Origin: Candidatus Omnitrophota bacterium
Lineage (GTDB): Bacteria; Omnitrophota; Gorgyraeia; JABMRJ01
DNA: 47,325 bases
NCBI GenBank assembly: GCA_016783555.1
Contig: JADHWH010000007.1
Span: forward strand, 1 to 47,325
Reading direction: 5' to 3'
Of the stretch, positions 18,046 to 25,925 are shown piece by piece; position 1 is the stretch's first letter, and the number at the start of each line of letters is the position of its first letter. Made by a program: the position numbers and the translations under genes. The notes beneath the pieces were generated by a model, which was given only the letters and a program-made list of their open reading frames with translations, did not search any database and had not been told where the DNA came from.

Positions 18046-18546
18046 GTGAAAGAGCAGACCTTGATTCTTATAAAGCCGGACGGTCTTAAAAAGTCACTCA
18101 CCGGCAATGTGTTGACCAGGCTCTCGGAGACAAAGCTGGATATCGTCGCGGCCAAGATCGTGAAGGTGTCGCGCAAATTGGCTGAGACGCATTATCGCCA
18201 TATGAAAAAGAAGCCGTTTTACGAGGAATTAATAAGATACATTATGGGCGAATACCATAAAAGGAAAGTCATGGCGATGGTATACTGGGGCGATGGCGCT
18301 ATATCCAAGGTGCGGGAGATATGCGGCTCGACAGACCCCGAGGAAGCGGACGCCGTATCTATAAGAGGCGCTTACGGAAGGATCACCACGAAGGGGGTAT
18401 ACGAAAACGTAATCCACGCCTCAACAAACAGAGAAGAGGCAGAGCGGGAGATCAAGCTCTGGTTTGAACCGGATGAGATAATAGTAGACGCCTATCCCAC
18501 AAAGATAGCCGAGACAGCGAGACACAAAAAGAGGGTATGGATATGA
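18046..18546 (+). CDS. ndk: Nucleoside diphosphate kinase, long variant
   Basis: A 166-residue NDK that balances nucleoside triphosphates through a phospho-histidine intermediate. It starts at GTG 18046 after GGAGG. Landmarks are LIKPDGLKK at the N-terminus, the Kpn-loop region IRGAYGRI and the catalytic His124 in NVIHAST. The usual NxxH[GA]SD signature ends in T here instead of D. It is about 25 residues longer than typical bacterial enzymes (about 140), through an insert before KRKVMAMVYW, a longer loop before the catalytic His and a C-terminal tail. Its stop overlaps the yicC start. Confidence 0.92.
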   Translation: MKEQTLILIKPDGLKKSLTGNVLTRLSETKLDIVAAKIVKVSRKLAETHYRHMKKKPFYEELIRYIMGEYHKRKVMAMVYWGDGAISKVREICGSTDPEEADAVSIRGAYGRITTKGVYENVIHASTNREEAEREIKLWFEPDEIIVDAYPTKIAETARHKKRVWI

Positions 18547-19421
18547 TATATAGCATGACGGGTTTTGGCAAGGCTGTGTGTAAATCAAAATACGGAATCG
18601 TTACAGTTGAGATAAGGGCGCTCAATCATAAATTCTTCGAGCTATCGGCTAAATTTCCAAACGGGCCTACAGAGTTCGAAGACAAGCTTAAGAAGATTAT
18701 ACATAAGAGCATCAGGAGGGGAAAGGTATATTTGAATATTGAGCTAAACGGCCAGAAAGGGAAAGGCCCGAAGGTTGCGATAGACGGCGAGATGGCCAGG
18801 CACTACAATCAGCAGATTAAGAAGGTAAAAAAGGCGCTGGGCCTGAAAGGCGACATAAGGCTAGACCAGCTTATAATGCTGCCGGGTGTTATATCGTCAG
18901 ATGCCTTAAAGGTAGACTCTCAGAGATTGCTGTCTTGTGTAAGAAGCGCTCTTAAGAAGGCGCTGGAAGAGCTTATCAAGGATAAGGAGAAAGAAGGAAG
19001 GGCGCTCCATAAAGACCTTTCAAGGAGGATAAAGAATATCAACACAGGCGTGAGGCATATACGCGAACGCTCCGCGGTAAGTATAGTAAGGTATAAGGAC
19101 CATTTAATGAAGACGATAAAAGAGCTTGCCGGCACAAAGAATGTTGATAAAGGCCGCCTTGCGCAGGAAGTGGCGCTCTTTGCCAAGAACTGCGATATCT
19201 CCGAAGAGCTCACCAGGCTCAAGAGCCATCTTTCCGGTTTCAACGACTGCCTGCGGTTAGATGTGGAGGTAGGCAAGAAGCTCGATTTTATAGCGCAGGA
19301 ACTGCACAGGGAGGCGAATACAATAGCGTCGAAGAGTTCAGACTTTAAGATATCCAAAAGCGTAATTCATATAAAAAGCGAGATAGAAAAGATACGCGAG
19401 CAGGTGAAGAACGTAGAATAA
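18543..19421 (+). CDS. yicC: YicC-family endoribonuclease
   Basis: About 292 residues from ATG 18543, which overlaps the ndk stop as ATGA; an ATG two codons earlier (18537) is also possible. The N-terminus MIYSMTGFGKA with VEIRALNHKFFELSAKFP is the YicC signature. The C-terminal half has DISEELTRLKSHL and GKKLDFIAQELHREANTIASKS. YicC proteins are stress-linked endoribonucleases. The neighbourhood yicC-gmk-rpoZ-coaBC is the standard order in many bacteria. Confidence 0.95.
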   Translation: MIYSMTGFGKAVCKSKYGIVTVEIRALNHKFFELSAKFPNGPTEFEDKLKKIIHKSIRRGKVYLNIELNGQKGKGPKVAIDGEMARHYNQQIKKVKKALGLKGDIRLDQLIMLPGVISSDALKVDSQRLLSCVRSALKKALEELIKDKEKEGRALHKDLSRRIKNINTGVRHIRERSAVSIVRYKDHLMKTIKELAGTKNVDKGRLAQEVALFAKNCDISEELTRLKSHLSGFNDCLRLDVEVGKKLDFIAQELHREANTIASKSSDFKISKSVIHIKSEIEKIREQVKNVE

Positions 19422-19428
19422 CTATGTT

Positions 19429-19566
19429 AAATTCGAAGCACGAAATCCGAAATTCGAAACAAATCCGAAATTCAAATGTTCCAATTTTCGAAACCCCTTG
19501 TTTCGGTTATTCGCGATTTTGATAATTCGAATTTGTTTCGGATTTCGATATTCGGATTTCGAATTT
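19429..19566 (+). repeat. 138-bp MITE-like element, copy 1
   Basis: It begins AAATTCGAAGCACGAAATCC and ends ATTCGGATTTCGAATTT, and is nearly the reverse complement of itself at both ends, so it can fold into a long imperfect hairpin. A second copy, almost identical over its outer thirds, lies in the opposite orientation at 39925-40061. It sits between yicC and gmk and spuriously extends the gmk reading frame upstream. Confidence 0.9.
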
Positions 19567-19578
19567 AAGGAACTCTAT

Positions 19579-20154
19579 ATGAAAAGAAAAGGGCGGATAT
19601 TCGTGTTGTCGTCGCCAAGCGGCGCCGGCAAGACAACGGTGTTAAAGAGGCTTAAGAAGGAACGTTTCAATATAAGATATTCGGTCTCCGCAACCACCAG
19701 GAGGCGCCGTTCTGGAGAAAGAAACGGCGCAGATTACATCTTTTTAAACAGGGCGGAGTTTGAGCGCCGCATAAGAGAGAAGAGATTTTTAGAATGGACG
19801 GATAATTTCGGGAATCTTTACGGAACGCCTAAGGGATTTGTCGAGGAGACGGTCTCCAAAGGAGAGGACATAGTACTTTCGATAGACGTCAAGGGCGCTA
19901 TGCAGGTCAGGGGGGCCTACGACAGCGGCGCTCTTTTAATATTCCTGGTTGCGCCGAACTTTTCACTTTTAAAAGAGCGGCTCAGCAAAAGAAAGACAGA
20001 GGATAAGAGGTCGCTCGCGAAGCGGCTTAAGGTGGCAAAGAAAGAACTTACCTATTTAAATAAGTATGATTATGTAATAGTAAATGACAGCCTGGTCAAG
20101 GCCGTCAGCGCGTTAAAGTCTATTTTAACCGCAGAAAGACACAAGGTAAAATAA
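19579..20154 (+). CDS. gmk: Guanylate kinase
   Basis: A 191-residue GMP kinase (GMP to GDP). The P-loop SSPSGAGKTTVLKRL, YSVSATTRRRRSGERNGADYIFL (GMP-binding Ser, Arg and Tyr) and IDVKGAMQVR are in place. The start chosen is ATG 19579 (MKRKGRIF) after AAGGA. The frame is open back to 19498, but that extension is encoded by the MITE-like repeat and has no homology to the family. Followed by rpoZ after 4 bp. Confidence 0.97.
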   Translation: MKRKGRIFVLSSPSGAGKTTVLKRLKKERFNIRYSVSATTRRRRSGERNGADYIFLNRAEFERRIREKRFLEWTDNFGNLYGTPKGFVEETVSKGEDIVLSIDVKGAMQVRGAYDSGALLIFLVAPNFSLLKERLSKRKTEDKRSLAKRLKVAKKELTYLNKYDYVIVNDSLVKAVSALKSILTAERHKVK

Positions 20155-20158
20155 GAAT

Positions 20159-20371
20159 ATGCCCAATATACCCATGGAAGAGCTTTTAGGCAAAACCGGC
20201 AGTATCTACAAATTAGTTATATTGGCCTCGAAGAGGGCGGTAGAGCTCAACGCGGGAGCGGGAAAGCTGATAGAAGCGAGCCCTTATCTTAAATTATCTA
20301 CAATAGCCCTGGAAGAGATAAGACAGGGCAAGGTAAAGATAAAGAAGAAGGCCGAAGAGAAGAAAAAGTAG
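20159..20371 (+). CDS. rpoZ: RNA polymerase omega subunit
   Basis: A 70-residue omega subunit, which helps assemble RNA polymerase by latching beta-prime. It shows the pattern SIYKLVILASKRAVELN and TIALEEIRQGKVKI, where the A-K-R-A and A-L-x-E-I motifs are diagnostic. The Lys-rich end is usual. Located between gmk and coaC as in most bacteria. Confidence 0.93.
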   Translation: MPNIPMEELLGKTGSIYKLVILASKRAVELNAGAGKLIEASPYLKLSTIALEEIRQGKVKIKKKAEEKKK

Positions 20372-20378
20372 GAATGCG

Positions 20379-20954
20379 ATGGCCAAGAAAGAGATCCTCT
20401 TGGGCGTGACAGGGAGTATCGCTGCTTACAAGGCCTGCGATATTACTAACCGCCTGAGAGAGCTTAAATACAATGTAACTTGCGTTATGACTGAGGAGGC
20501 GAAATATTTTATAAGCCCTCTTACATTACAGCATCTATCCGGTAACAGGGTAATAACGGAGATGTTCGCCCCGTTAGACCTCAAGAGAGGTCTAACGGGG
20601 TTCGCGCTTCCGGAAAATCACGACCCTCTGCATACGGCCCTGGCCGATAAGGCAGACCTCATCTTGATTGCGCCGGCAACGGCTAACATAATCGGGAAGA
20701 TAGCAAATGGCATATGCGACGACATATTAAGCTGCACAATACTGGCGGCGAAGGCGCCAGTGCTTATAGCGCCGGCGATGAACGACAAGATGTATAAGCA
20801 TAAGTCCGTTAAGGAAAATATAACGCGGCTCAAAAGCTGGGGTTATAAGTTTATAGGTCCAGAGATCGGCCGTCTGGTCTGCGGCTATCGCGAGATAGGG
20901 CATATTTCCGAAACAGAGACTATCCTGAAAGAAGTCAAGAGGGCGCTTAGGTAA
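20379..20954 (+). CDS. coaC: Phosphopantothenoylcysteine decarboxylase (CoaC flavoprotein), with an in-frame palindrome insert
   Basis: A 191-residue flavoprotein (HFCD family) for the decarboxylation step of coenzyme A synthesis. FMN and active-site motifs are ILLGVTGSIAAYKA, the catalytic His in PLHTALADKADL, the PASANT-like APATANIIGKIANG, APAMNDKMY and the Cys in VCGYREIG. Here coaC and coaB are separate genes joined by TAATG, not the usual fusion. Between EMFA and LPENHD the sequence has 12 extra residues encoded by a 36-bp palindromic insertion (20570-20605). Removing them restores EMFALPENHDPLHTALADK, a normal family sequence. The insertion lies just before the catalytic His loop, so the fold must tolerate it there. 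Confidence 0.94.
   Translation: MAKKEILLGVTGSIAAYKACDITNRLRELKYNVTCVMTEEAKYFISPLTLQHLSGNRVITEMFAPLDLKRGLTGFALPENHDPLHTALADKADLILIAPATANIIGKIANGICDDILSCTILAAKAPVLIAPAMNDKMYKHKSVKENITRLKSWGYKFIGPEIGRLVCGYREIGHISETETILKEVKRALR
20564..20605. repeat. CCCGTTAG-family element inserted in frame in coaC, with perfect 6-bp target duplication
   Basis: GTTCGC at 20564-20569 is repeated exactly at 20600-20605. Between them lies a 30-bp palindrome: CCCGTTAGACCTC (20570-20582), loop AAGA, GAGGTCTAACGGG (20587-20599). Element plus one duplication is 36 bp, exactly 12 codons. This is the cleanest of three copies in the window and defines the element boundaries. Confidence 0.92.
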
Positions 20955-21619
20955 TGAGCCGTCCCAGAAATTTCACTAAGATATTGATTACCGCCGGACC
21001 CACCCGCGAAAAATTAGACAGCGTGCGCTTCATAAGCAACCGCTCAAGCGGGAATATGGGCTATGAGATTACAAAGGCGGCCTTAAAGAGGGGCTATAAA
21101 GTGACCCTGATAAGCGGGCCGACGAATCTAAATGCCCCCAAGGGCGCGCATTTCATCCGGACAGAAGGCGCAGGCGATATGTATAAGGCGGTAAAGAAAA
21201 ATTTCAGAAGTTCAGACTGTCTCTTTATGGCGAGCGCCGTGTGCGACTGGCGGCCGCGCAGGATTGTGCGTGGAAAGATCAAGAAAGGGCCCAAGAGCGT
21301 CTCTCTTCGTTTGGTTGAGACGCCCGATATACTCGGCTCTGTCGGGAAGAGAAAGGACGGCAAGGTCTTGGTCGGCTTTGCCCTCGAGTCAAGTAATCTC
21401 GTGAAGAACGCGAAGGAGAAGCTCGAAAAGAAGAACCTGGATTTTATAGTGGCGAACAGGATGGGAAAGAGGCTTACGCCTTTCGGCGGAGGCCCGACGG
21501 ACGTGACCATCATAGATAAGTACGGCGCTAAAGAGAGTATCGCTAATACCACTAAGGCAAGGATAGCCGGAAGGCTACTCGATAAGGCAGAAAAGATATG
21601 GCAGGAAGAAAGGCGATAA
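20954..21619 (+). CDS. coaB: Phosphopantothenate-cysteine ligase (CoaB)
   Basis: A 221-residue CoaB, which joins cysteine to 4'-phosphopantothenate before CoaC decarboxylates the product. Motifs: ILITAGPTREKLDSVRFISN with RSSGNMGYEI, MASAVCDWRP, and VGFALES with the later KKNLDFIVAN, the last being the substrate and nucleotide-binding elements of CoaB. The start ATG overlaps the coaC TAA by one base (TAATG), ensuring balanced synthesis of the two halves. The last 22 bp overlap the pseudopilin gene. Confidence 0.95.
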   Translation: MSRPRNFTKILITAGPTREKLDSVRFISNRSSGNMGYEITKAALKRGYKVTLISGPTNLNAPKGAHFIRTEGAGDMYKAVKKNFRSSDCLFMASAVCDWRPRRIVRGKIKKGPKSVSLRLVETPDILGSVGKRKDGKVLVGFALESSNLVKNAKEKLEKKNLDFIVANRMGKRLTPFGGGPTDVTIIDKYGAKESIANTTKARIAGRLLDKAEKIWQEERR

Positions 21620-22095
21620 CCTTACTGGAACTCTTAATTGTTGCGGCTATAGTCGGCGTAATCGTATTATCTTTATCGCCTTTAATCAGGTCTACAAGGG
21701 AACAGGCGCGCAGGCATACGTGCGCCGACAACATGAGGTGCATCGTGATAGCGCTCCGTAATTACGCACTCGACCAGGACAATAGATTTCCCGAAGACCT
21801 GTCAGATCTCTACCCCGGGCATATAAACGACATCAAGACTTTTATATGCCCCAGCGATGTAGACGCCGGCGACATCGCGCAGGACGGATCAGACATAGAC
21901 GTGACAACCAGCTATCTATACGCGAGGGGATGGACCAAAAAAGACCCCTTGGATACCATTTTGGTCTGTGATAAAAACGATATATTCGGCAAGGACACAA
22001 ACCACCGGGCGAAAGGCGGAAACGCGGCATACTTAAGCGGCGAGGTCAAGTGGGTCAGGACTTCCGAATGGGTAGACCCGGTGGATAAGGAGTAA
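21598..22095 (+). CDS. Type IV pilin-like (pseudopilin) protein with an H-X9-DG-like tail
   Basis: A 165-residue prepilin-like protein. The N-terminus MAGRKAITLLELLIVAAIVGVI has a short basic leader and the T-L-L-E-L plus hydrophobic helix of type IV pilins and type II secretion pseudopilins. The residue before the cleavage point would be Ala rather than Gly. The globular part has two Cys (HTCADNMRC, TFICPSD). It ends with NHRAKGGNAAYLSGEVKWV, resembling the H-X9-DG motif common in Planctomycetes-type pilin-like proteins, with the D replaced by S. It overlaps coaB by 22 bp. Its exact machine is unknown. Confidence 0.75.
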   Translation: MAGRKAITLLELLIVAAIVGVIVLSLSPLIRSTREQARRHTCADNMRCIVIALRNYALDQDNRFPEDLSDLYPGHINDIKTFICPSDVDAGDIAQDGSDIDVTTSYLYARGWTKKDPLDTILVCDKNDIFGKDTNHRAKGGNAAYLSGEVKWVRTSEWVDPVDKE

Positions 22096-22105
22096 TGACG
22101 GTTTG

Positions 22106-22182
22106 GGGCGCATGGCGCAGTTGGTTAGCGCACTTCCTTGACATGGAAGGGGTCATAGGTTCGAGTCCTATTGCGCCCACCA
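22106..22182 (+). tRNA. tRNA-Val (anticodon GAC)
   Basis: Acceptor GGGCGCA/TGCGCCC, D arm GCGCAGTTGGTTAGCGC, anticodon stem CTTCC/GGAAG with loop TTGACAT (GAC, Val), T arm ATAGG TTCGAGT CCTAT, encoded CCA. First of three tRNAs upstream of thrS, but separated from the others by a protein gene. Confidence 0.96.
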
Positions 22183-22206
22183 TTTACAATTCGGTGAAAA
22201 GACAAG

Positions 22207-22824
22207 ATGAAAAAAGGCCCTATACCCAGAACAATATTAAACAGGTTGTACTATAGAGATAAATTATCAATGAAGGATATAGCAGATGGGCTCGAAGTAA
22301 CATTCCCTACTATCGAATACTGGATGAAAAAATATAATTTCGTCCGGCGATCAAATAGCAATAGCGCATATTGCAAATTGAATCCAAATGGCGACCCATT
22401 TAATGTAAAAAAGCGGCTTAAGAGAAAAGAAAAAGATCTCTTATTAACGGGTTTAATGTTGTATTGGGCTGAGGGAGGCAAATCAATTAGATCTTCACTG
22501 CAACTTGCTAACCTTGACCATAGAATGCTACAGGTGTTCGTAAAATTTTTGAGAGAAATTTGCAGAGTTCATGAAAAGAGACTGAAATTATATGTAAGGG
22601 TACATAAAAAATTTAATAAGGAAAAGTCAAGAGAATATTGGGCAAAAAAATTAAAAATGTCTCCTAATAGAATTCTGGTATATACTCATACAGACGCAAG
22701 GAGCAAAATACACAAGCAGTGGTCAAAATACGGAATTGCAACCCTGCAGATGCACAATTCGAGACTTCGCAATTGGATAGACAATACAATAGAAGAACAT
22801 CTTGGGAGATTATTAAATAGTTAA
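22207..22824 (+). CDS. Helix-turn-helix protein with a possible LAGLIDADG-like domain
   Basis: A 205-residue basic protein. Residues 10-45 form a helix-turn-helix (LYYRDKLSMKDIADGLEVTFPTIEYWMKKY), as in resolvase- or sigma-like DNA-binding domains. The second part has LTGLMLYWAEGGKS...SLQLANLDHRMLQVFVKFLREI, a pattern I associate with LAGLIDADG-type folds in WhiA-like or homing-endonuclease-like proteins. It ends in a long basic tail. Lower GC and more AAA/AAT codons than its neighbours suggest later arrival. It lies between tRNA-Val and tRNA-Leu in the tRNA cluster. Endonuclease activity is unproven. Confidence 0.5.
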   Translation: MKKGPIPRTILNRLYYRDKLSMKDIADGLEVTFPTIEYWMKKYNFVRRSNSNSAYCKLNPNGDPFNVKKRLKRKEKDLLLTGLMLYWAEGGKSIRSSLQLANLDHRMLQVFVKFLREICRVHEKRLKLYVRVHKKFNKEKSREYWAKKLKMSPNRILVYTHTDARSKIHKQWSKYGIATLQMHNSRLRNWIDNTIEEHLGRLLNS

Positions 22825-22846
22825 ACAGATAATACTTGAATTGACT

Positions 22847-22934
22847 GCCGGGATGGCGGAACAGGAATACGCTGTGGCCTTAAAAGTCACTGGGTCTTGC
22901 ACCCATGCCGGTTCGACCCCGGCTCCCGGCACCA
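22847..22934 (+). tRNA. tRNA-Leu (anticodon TAA)
   Basis: A class II tRNA of 88 nt with a long variable arm: acceptor GCCGGGA/TCCCGGC, anticodon stem GTGGC/GTCAC with loop CTTAAAA (TAA, Leu), variable arm TGGGTCTTGCACCCA, T arm GCCGG TTCGACC CCGGC, encoded CCA. Confidence 0.95.
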
Positions 22935-22951
22935 AGTAGTAAAAAGAATAA

Positions 22952-23028
22952 GGCGACGTACCCAAGTGGACAAAGGGAGGAGTCTGCAAAACTCCGATTC
23001 ATCGGTTCGAATCCGATCGTCGCCTCCA
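22952..23028 (+). tRNA. tRNA-Cys (anticodon GCA)
   Basis: Acceptor GGCGACG/CGTCGCC, anticodon stem GGAGT/ACTCC with loop CTGCAAA (GCA, Cys), T arm ATCGG TTCGAAT CCGAT, discriminator T, encoded CCA. It lies 17 bp after tRNA-Leu and 30 bp before thrS, so the tRNAs and thrS may share a transcript. Confidence 0.96.
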
Positions 23029-23058
23029 AGCGTGCCAAAGGACCTTTAAAGAGGCAAC

Positions 23059-24795
23059 ATGAATCTCGAAACATTGAGACATAGCGCGTCGCACATAATG
23101 GCGGATGCGGTTAAACAGCTCTATCCCGGCGTAAAGCTGGGCATAGGCCCCGCTATCGAAGACGGTTTCTACTACGACTTTGATAGAAAAGAGCCTTTTA
23201 CGCCTGAAGAACTCGATAAGGTAGAGAAGAAGATGCGCCAGATCATAAAAGAGGATCAGGAATTTACAAAAGAGGTCATCTCGAAAAAAGAGGCCGTAAA
23301 GCTCTTTAAGTCAAGAAGAGAGCCCTATAAGCTCGGGCTCTTAGATGAACTCAAGGCGGATGAGGTCAGCATATACAGGCACGGAAAGTTCGTCGATCTC
23401 TGCAAGGGGCCCCATATAAAATCTACAGGCGGGGTAAAGGCCCTTAAACTCTTGAGCGTTGCAGGGGCATACTGGCGCGGCAACGAAAATAACACCATGC
23501 TTCAGAGGATTTACGGAACCGCATTCGAGACCGAGAAAGAGTTGGAAGGCTACCTTAAGATTATTGAAGAGGCAAAGAAGCGCGACCACAGGAAGCTTGG
23601 CAAGGAGCTCGGTTATTTTACAATCCAGAACGACATAGGCGCGGGGCTGGTCTTATACCACCCCAGGGGGGCGATGCTCAGAACTATAATAGAGGATTAC
23701 ATAAAAAAAGAGCATATAAGACGCGGCTATCAGCTGGTAATCGGCCCGCATATCTTAAAGAGCGATATCTGGGTCCGCTCCGGCCATTATGATTATTACA
23801 AAGAGAATATGTACATATTCAAGATAGAGAAACAGGAATTCGCGATAAGGCCGATGAACTGCCCGGGCCATATGCTTGTCTATAAATCCCGCATCCGAAG
23901 CTATAGAGAACTGCCGCTCAGGTTGTTTGAACTGGGGACTGTCTACAGAAACGAGAAGTCAGGGGTCCTGCACGGCCTGTTGAGGGTAAGGGGATTTACA
24001 CAGGACGACGCCCATATATTCTGCCTTAAGGAACAGCTGGAGGACGAGATAGTCGGCGTAATAGATTTTGTTGCAGAGACGCTCAAGGTCTTCGGCTTCG
24101 AAGATTTTGAGGTCGAGATATCGACCCGGCCGCCGAAATCCATAGGAGATGAAAGCGACTGGGAAGAGGCCACTGCAGCCCTCAAGAAGGCCCTCGATAA
24201 TAAAAAATTAGATTATAAGATTAACGAAGGAGAAGGCGCTTTTTACGGTCCCAAGATAGATATAAAATTAAAAGACGCGCTCGGGCGGCCATGGCAGTGC
24301 GCTACTATACAATGCGACTTTGCCCTCCCCGACAGATTCGGCCTGGTCTATACCGACAGAGACGGAAAGAGGGTGAAGCCGGTTATGATACACCGGGTCA
24401 TATTGGGGAGCATAGAGCGCTTCATAGGTGCGCTGATGGAGCATTACGCGGGGGCGTTCCCTCTCTGGCTTTCTCCTGAGCAGGTGAAGATAATTCCGAT
24501 AACTTCGTCCCAGGTGGACTTCTCCAGGGAGCTCGCCTCGAAGCTTAGAGAGGATGATATAAGACCTATTCTCGACGAGAGGTCCGTAAAGATGCAGAAG
24601 AAGATCCGCGACGCAGAGCTTGAGAAGATACCGTACATGGCGGTAGTGGGCGAAAAAGAAGTCAGGGCCGGTTCGGTCTCTGTCAGGTCGAAAAAAGACG
24701 GCGACCTCGGTGTAATGAAGATAGAAGAGTTTATAAAAAAATTAAAAGAAGAAATTAGGCAAAAGGGAGGTGGCCTTTATGGCAAGAGCACCTAG
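23059..24795 (+). CDS. thrS: Threonine-tRNA ligase lacking the TGS domain
   Basis: A 578-residue ThrRS, shorter than the usual 640 because it starts directly at the editing domain (LRHSASHIMADAV) without the N-terminal TGS domain. The editing site is complete: HSASH and VDLCKGPH supply the His and Cys residues that hydrolyse Ser-tRNA(Thr). The class II catalytic core has RGFTQDDAHIFC (motif 2) and IHRVILGSIERFIGAL (motif 3), and the Zn ligand Cys in MNCPGHM. The anticodon-binding domain is C-terminal (KIIPITSSQVDFS). I checked for a missed upstream TGS segment: tRNA-Cys ends 30 bp before the ATG, leaving no room. Its 3' end overlaps infC, and infC-rpmI-rplT follow. Confidence 0.96.
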   Translation: MNLETLRHSASHIMADAVKQLYPGVKLGIGPAIEDGFYYDFDRKEPFTPEELDKVEKKMRQIIKEDQEFTKEVISKKEAVKLFKSRREPYKLGLLDELKADEVSIYRHGKFVDLCKGPHIKSTGGVKALKLLSVAGAYWRGNENNTMLQRIYGTAFETEKELEGYLKIIEEAKKRDHRKLGKELGYFTIQNDIGAGLVLYHPRGAMLRTIIEDYIKKEHIRRGYQLVIGPHILKSDIWVRSGHYDYYKENMYIFKIEKQEFAIRPMNCPGHMLVYKSRIRSYRELPLRLFELGTVYRNEKSGVLHGLLRVRGFTQDDAHIFCLKEQLEDEIVGVIDFVAETLKVFGFEDFEVEISTRPPKSIGDESDWEEATAALKKALDNKKLDYKINEGEGAFYGPKIDIKLKDALGRPWQCATIQCDFALPDRFGLVYTDRDGKRVKPVMIHRVILGSIERFIGALMEHYAGAFPLWLSPEQVKIIPITSSQVDFSRELASKLREDDIRPILDERSVKMQKKIRDAELEKIPYMAVVGEKEVRAGSVSVRSKKDGDLGVMKIEEFIKKLKEEIRQKGGGLYGKST

Positions 24796-25291
24796 GATAA
24801 ACGTGAATAACAGAATAAGGGCAAGCGAGGTAAGACTGGTAGACGCAAACGGGAAGCAGCATGGAGTGGTCCCTTTGGCAAAGGCGCTCCAGGTGGCACG
24901 GGAGGCGCAGCTGGACCTGGTGGAAGTGGCCTCCGGCGTGAAGCCCCCGGTTTGCAAGATTATGGATTACAGCAGGTTTAAGTACGAACAGGAGAAAAGG
25001 CAGCGGGAGGCGAAGAAGAAGCAGCATACGGTTCATGTAAAAGAGATAAAGATGAGTTCAAAGATACAGGAGCATGATTACCAGACGAAACTGAGCCACC
25101 TGCACAAGTTTTTGGAGCGAAAAGACAAGGCAAAAGTAACTATGTTCTTCCGCGGACGCGAGATGGCCCATGTGGATATAGGCAGAAAGATCCTCGATAG
25201 GCTCACAAAGGACCTCGCGGACGTCGCGGAACCGGAAAGCATGCCCAAGCGGGAAGGCAAGCTTTTAATACTGAAATTTCAGCCGAAATAG
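24779..25291 (+). CDS. infC: Translation initiation factor IF-3
   Basis: A 170-residue IF-3 that blocks premature subunit joining and checks the initiator tRNA. The start chosen is ATG 24779 (MARAPRINVNNRIRASEVRLVD) with GGGAGG eight bases upstream; a GTG three codons earlier is open but less likely. The two domains are visible: N-terminal DANGKQHGVVPLAKAL and C-terminal KMSSKIQEHDYQTKL with VTMFFRGREMAH. The usual atypical AUU start of infC is not used here. It overlaps the thrS 3' end by 17 bp. Confidence 0.97.
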   Translation: MARAPRINVNNRIRASEVRLVDANGKQHGVVPLAKALQVAREAQLDLVEVASGVKPPVCKIMDYSRFKYEQEKRQREAKKKQHTVHVKEIKMSSKIQEHDYQTKLSHLHKFLERKDKAKVTMFFRGREMAHVDIGRKILDRLTKDLADVAEPESMPKREGKLLILKFQPK

Positions 25292-25317
25292 ATACGAAAT
25301 ACGATACTGGAGGAGCA

Positions 25318-25515
25318 ATGCCCAAGCTAAAGACAAGGAAAGCCGTAGCCAAGAGATTTAAACTTACAAAGCGCGGAAAGATTAAGAGATCCAGGGCCTT
25401 CAGCGGCCATATAAGGACCAAAAAGAGCGCCAAAAGAAAGAGATTCCTGCGGGGGAGGGATATTGTAAGCAAGGCGGATGAAAAGAAGTTAAAAAGACAG
25501 ATGCCATATTGGTGA
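25318..25515 (+). CDS. rpmI: Ribosomal protein L35
   Basis: A 65-residue, basic large-subunit protein with the L35 signature MPKLKTRKAVAKRFKLTKRG and GHIRTKKSAKRKRFLR. It has the normal length and the normal place between infC and rplT. GGAGGA stands before the ATG. Confidence 0.97.
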   Translation: MPKLKTRKAVAKRFKLTKRGKIKRSRAFSGHIRTKKSAKRKRFLRGRDIVSKADEKKLKRQMPYW

Positions 25516-25537
25516 TGAGGAATAATAGGAGGAATAG

Positions 25538-25885
25538 ATGACACGAGTAAAACACGCACCGGCGTCTCGGAAGAGACGGAAGAAATTCATGAAACAGGCC
25601 AAGGGCCAGTTCGGCGCCCGAAGCAGGTTATACAGGACAGCGAAAGAAGCGGTCTATAAAGGCATGGCCTATGCGACCAGGGACAGGAGAAATAGAAAGA
25701 GGGAGTTTAGGAGTCTCTGGATAACCAGGATAACCGCCGCATGCAAAGCCAGAGGGATATCCTACAGCAAATTTATCGGCGGGCTTATAAAAGAGAAAGT
25801 AAAGATAAACAGGAAGATGCTCGCAGATTTGGCGTTGAATGATGCCAAGACGTTTGGCAAACTGGTAGAGCTCGTAAAAAAATAG
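25538..25885 (+). CDS. rplT: Ribosomal protein L20
   Basis: A 115-residue L20, needed early in 50S assembly. Typical motifs are MTRVKHAPASRKRRKK (basic arm), GQFGARSRLYRTAKEAV, RDRRNRKREFRSLWITRI and YSKFIGGL. In E. coli L20 represses its own operon; no equivalent pseudoknot was searched for here. It ends the thrS-infC-rpmI-rplT block, with a REP in the gap before trkH. Confidence 0.97.
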   Translation: MTRVKHAPASRKRRKKFMKQAKGQFGARSRLYRTAKEAVYKGMAYATRDRRNRKREFRSLWITRITAACKARGISYSKFIGGLIKEKVKINRKMLADLALNDAKTFGKLVELVKK

Positions 25886-25896
25886 ACTATTTACTG

Positions 25897-25913
25897 ACAC
25901 CTACGGGGTGTAA
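25897..25913 (+). repeat. REP sequence between rplT and trkH
   Basis: ACACCTACGGGGTGTAA is identical to the REP arms around the RAYT gene 8-9 kb away. It shows that the family has spread beyond the transposase locus, into a gap between operons. Confidence 0.8.
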
Positions 25914-25925
25914 GTATTTAGGTTA

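Noticed and set aside
19498-19578. N-terminal extension of guanylate kinase in the open frame
   Set aside because: The extra residues are encoded by the MITE-like repeat. A good ATG with AAGGA at 19579 gives the standard family N-terminus.
23029-23058. T-box or other leader control of thrS
   Set aside because: Only 30 bases separate tRNA-Cys from the thrS start, too short for a T-box or an operator like that of E. coli thrS.
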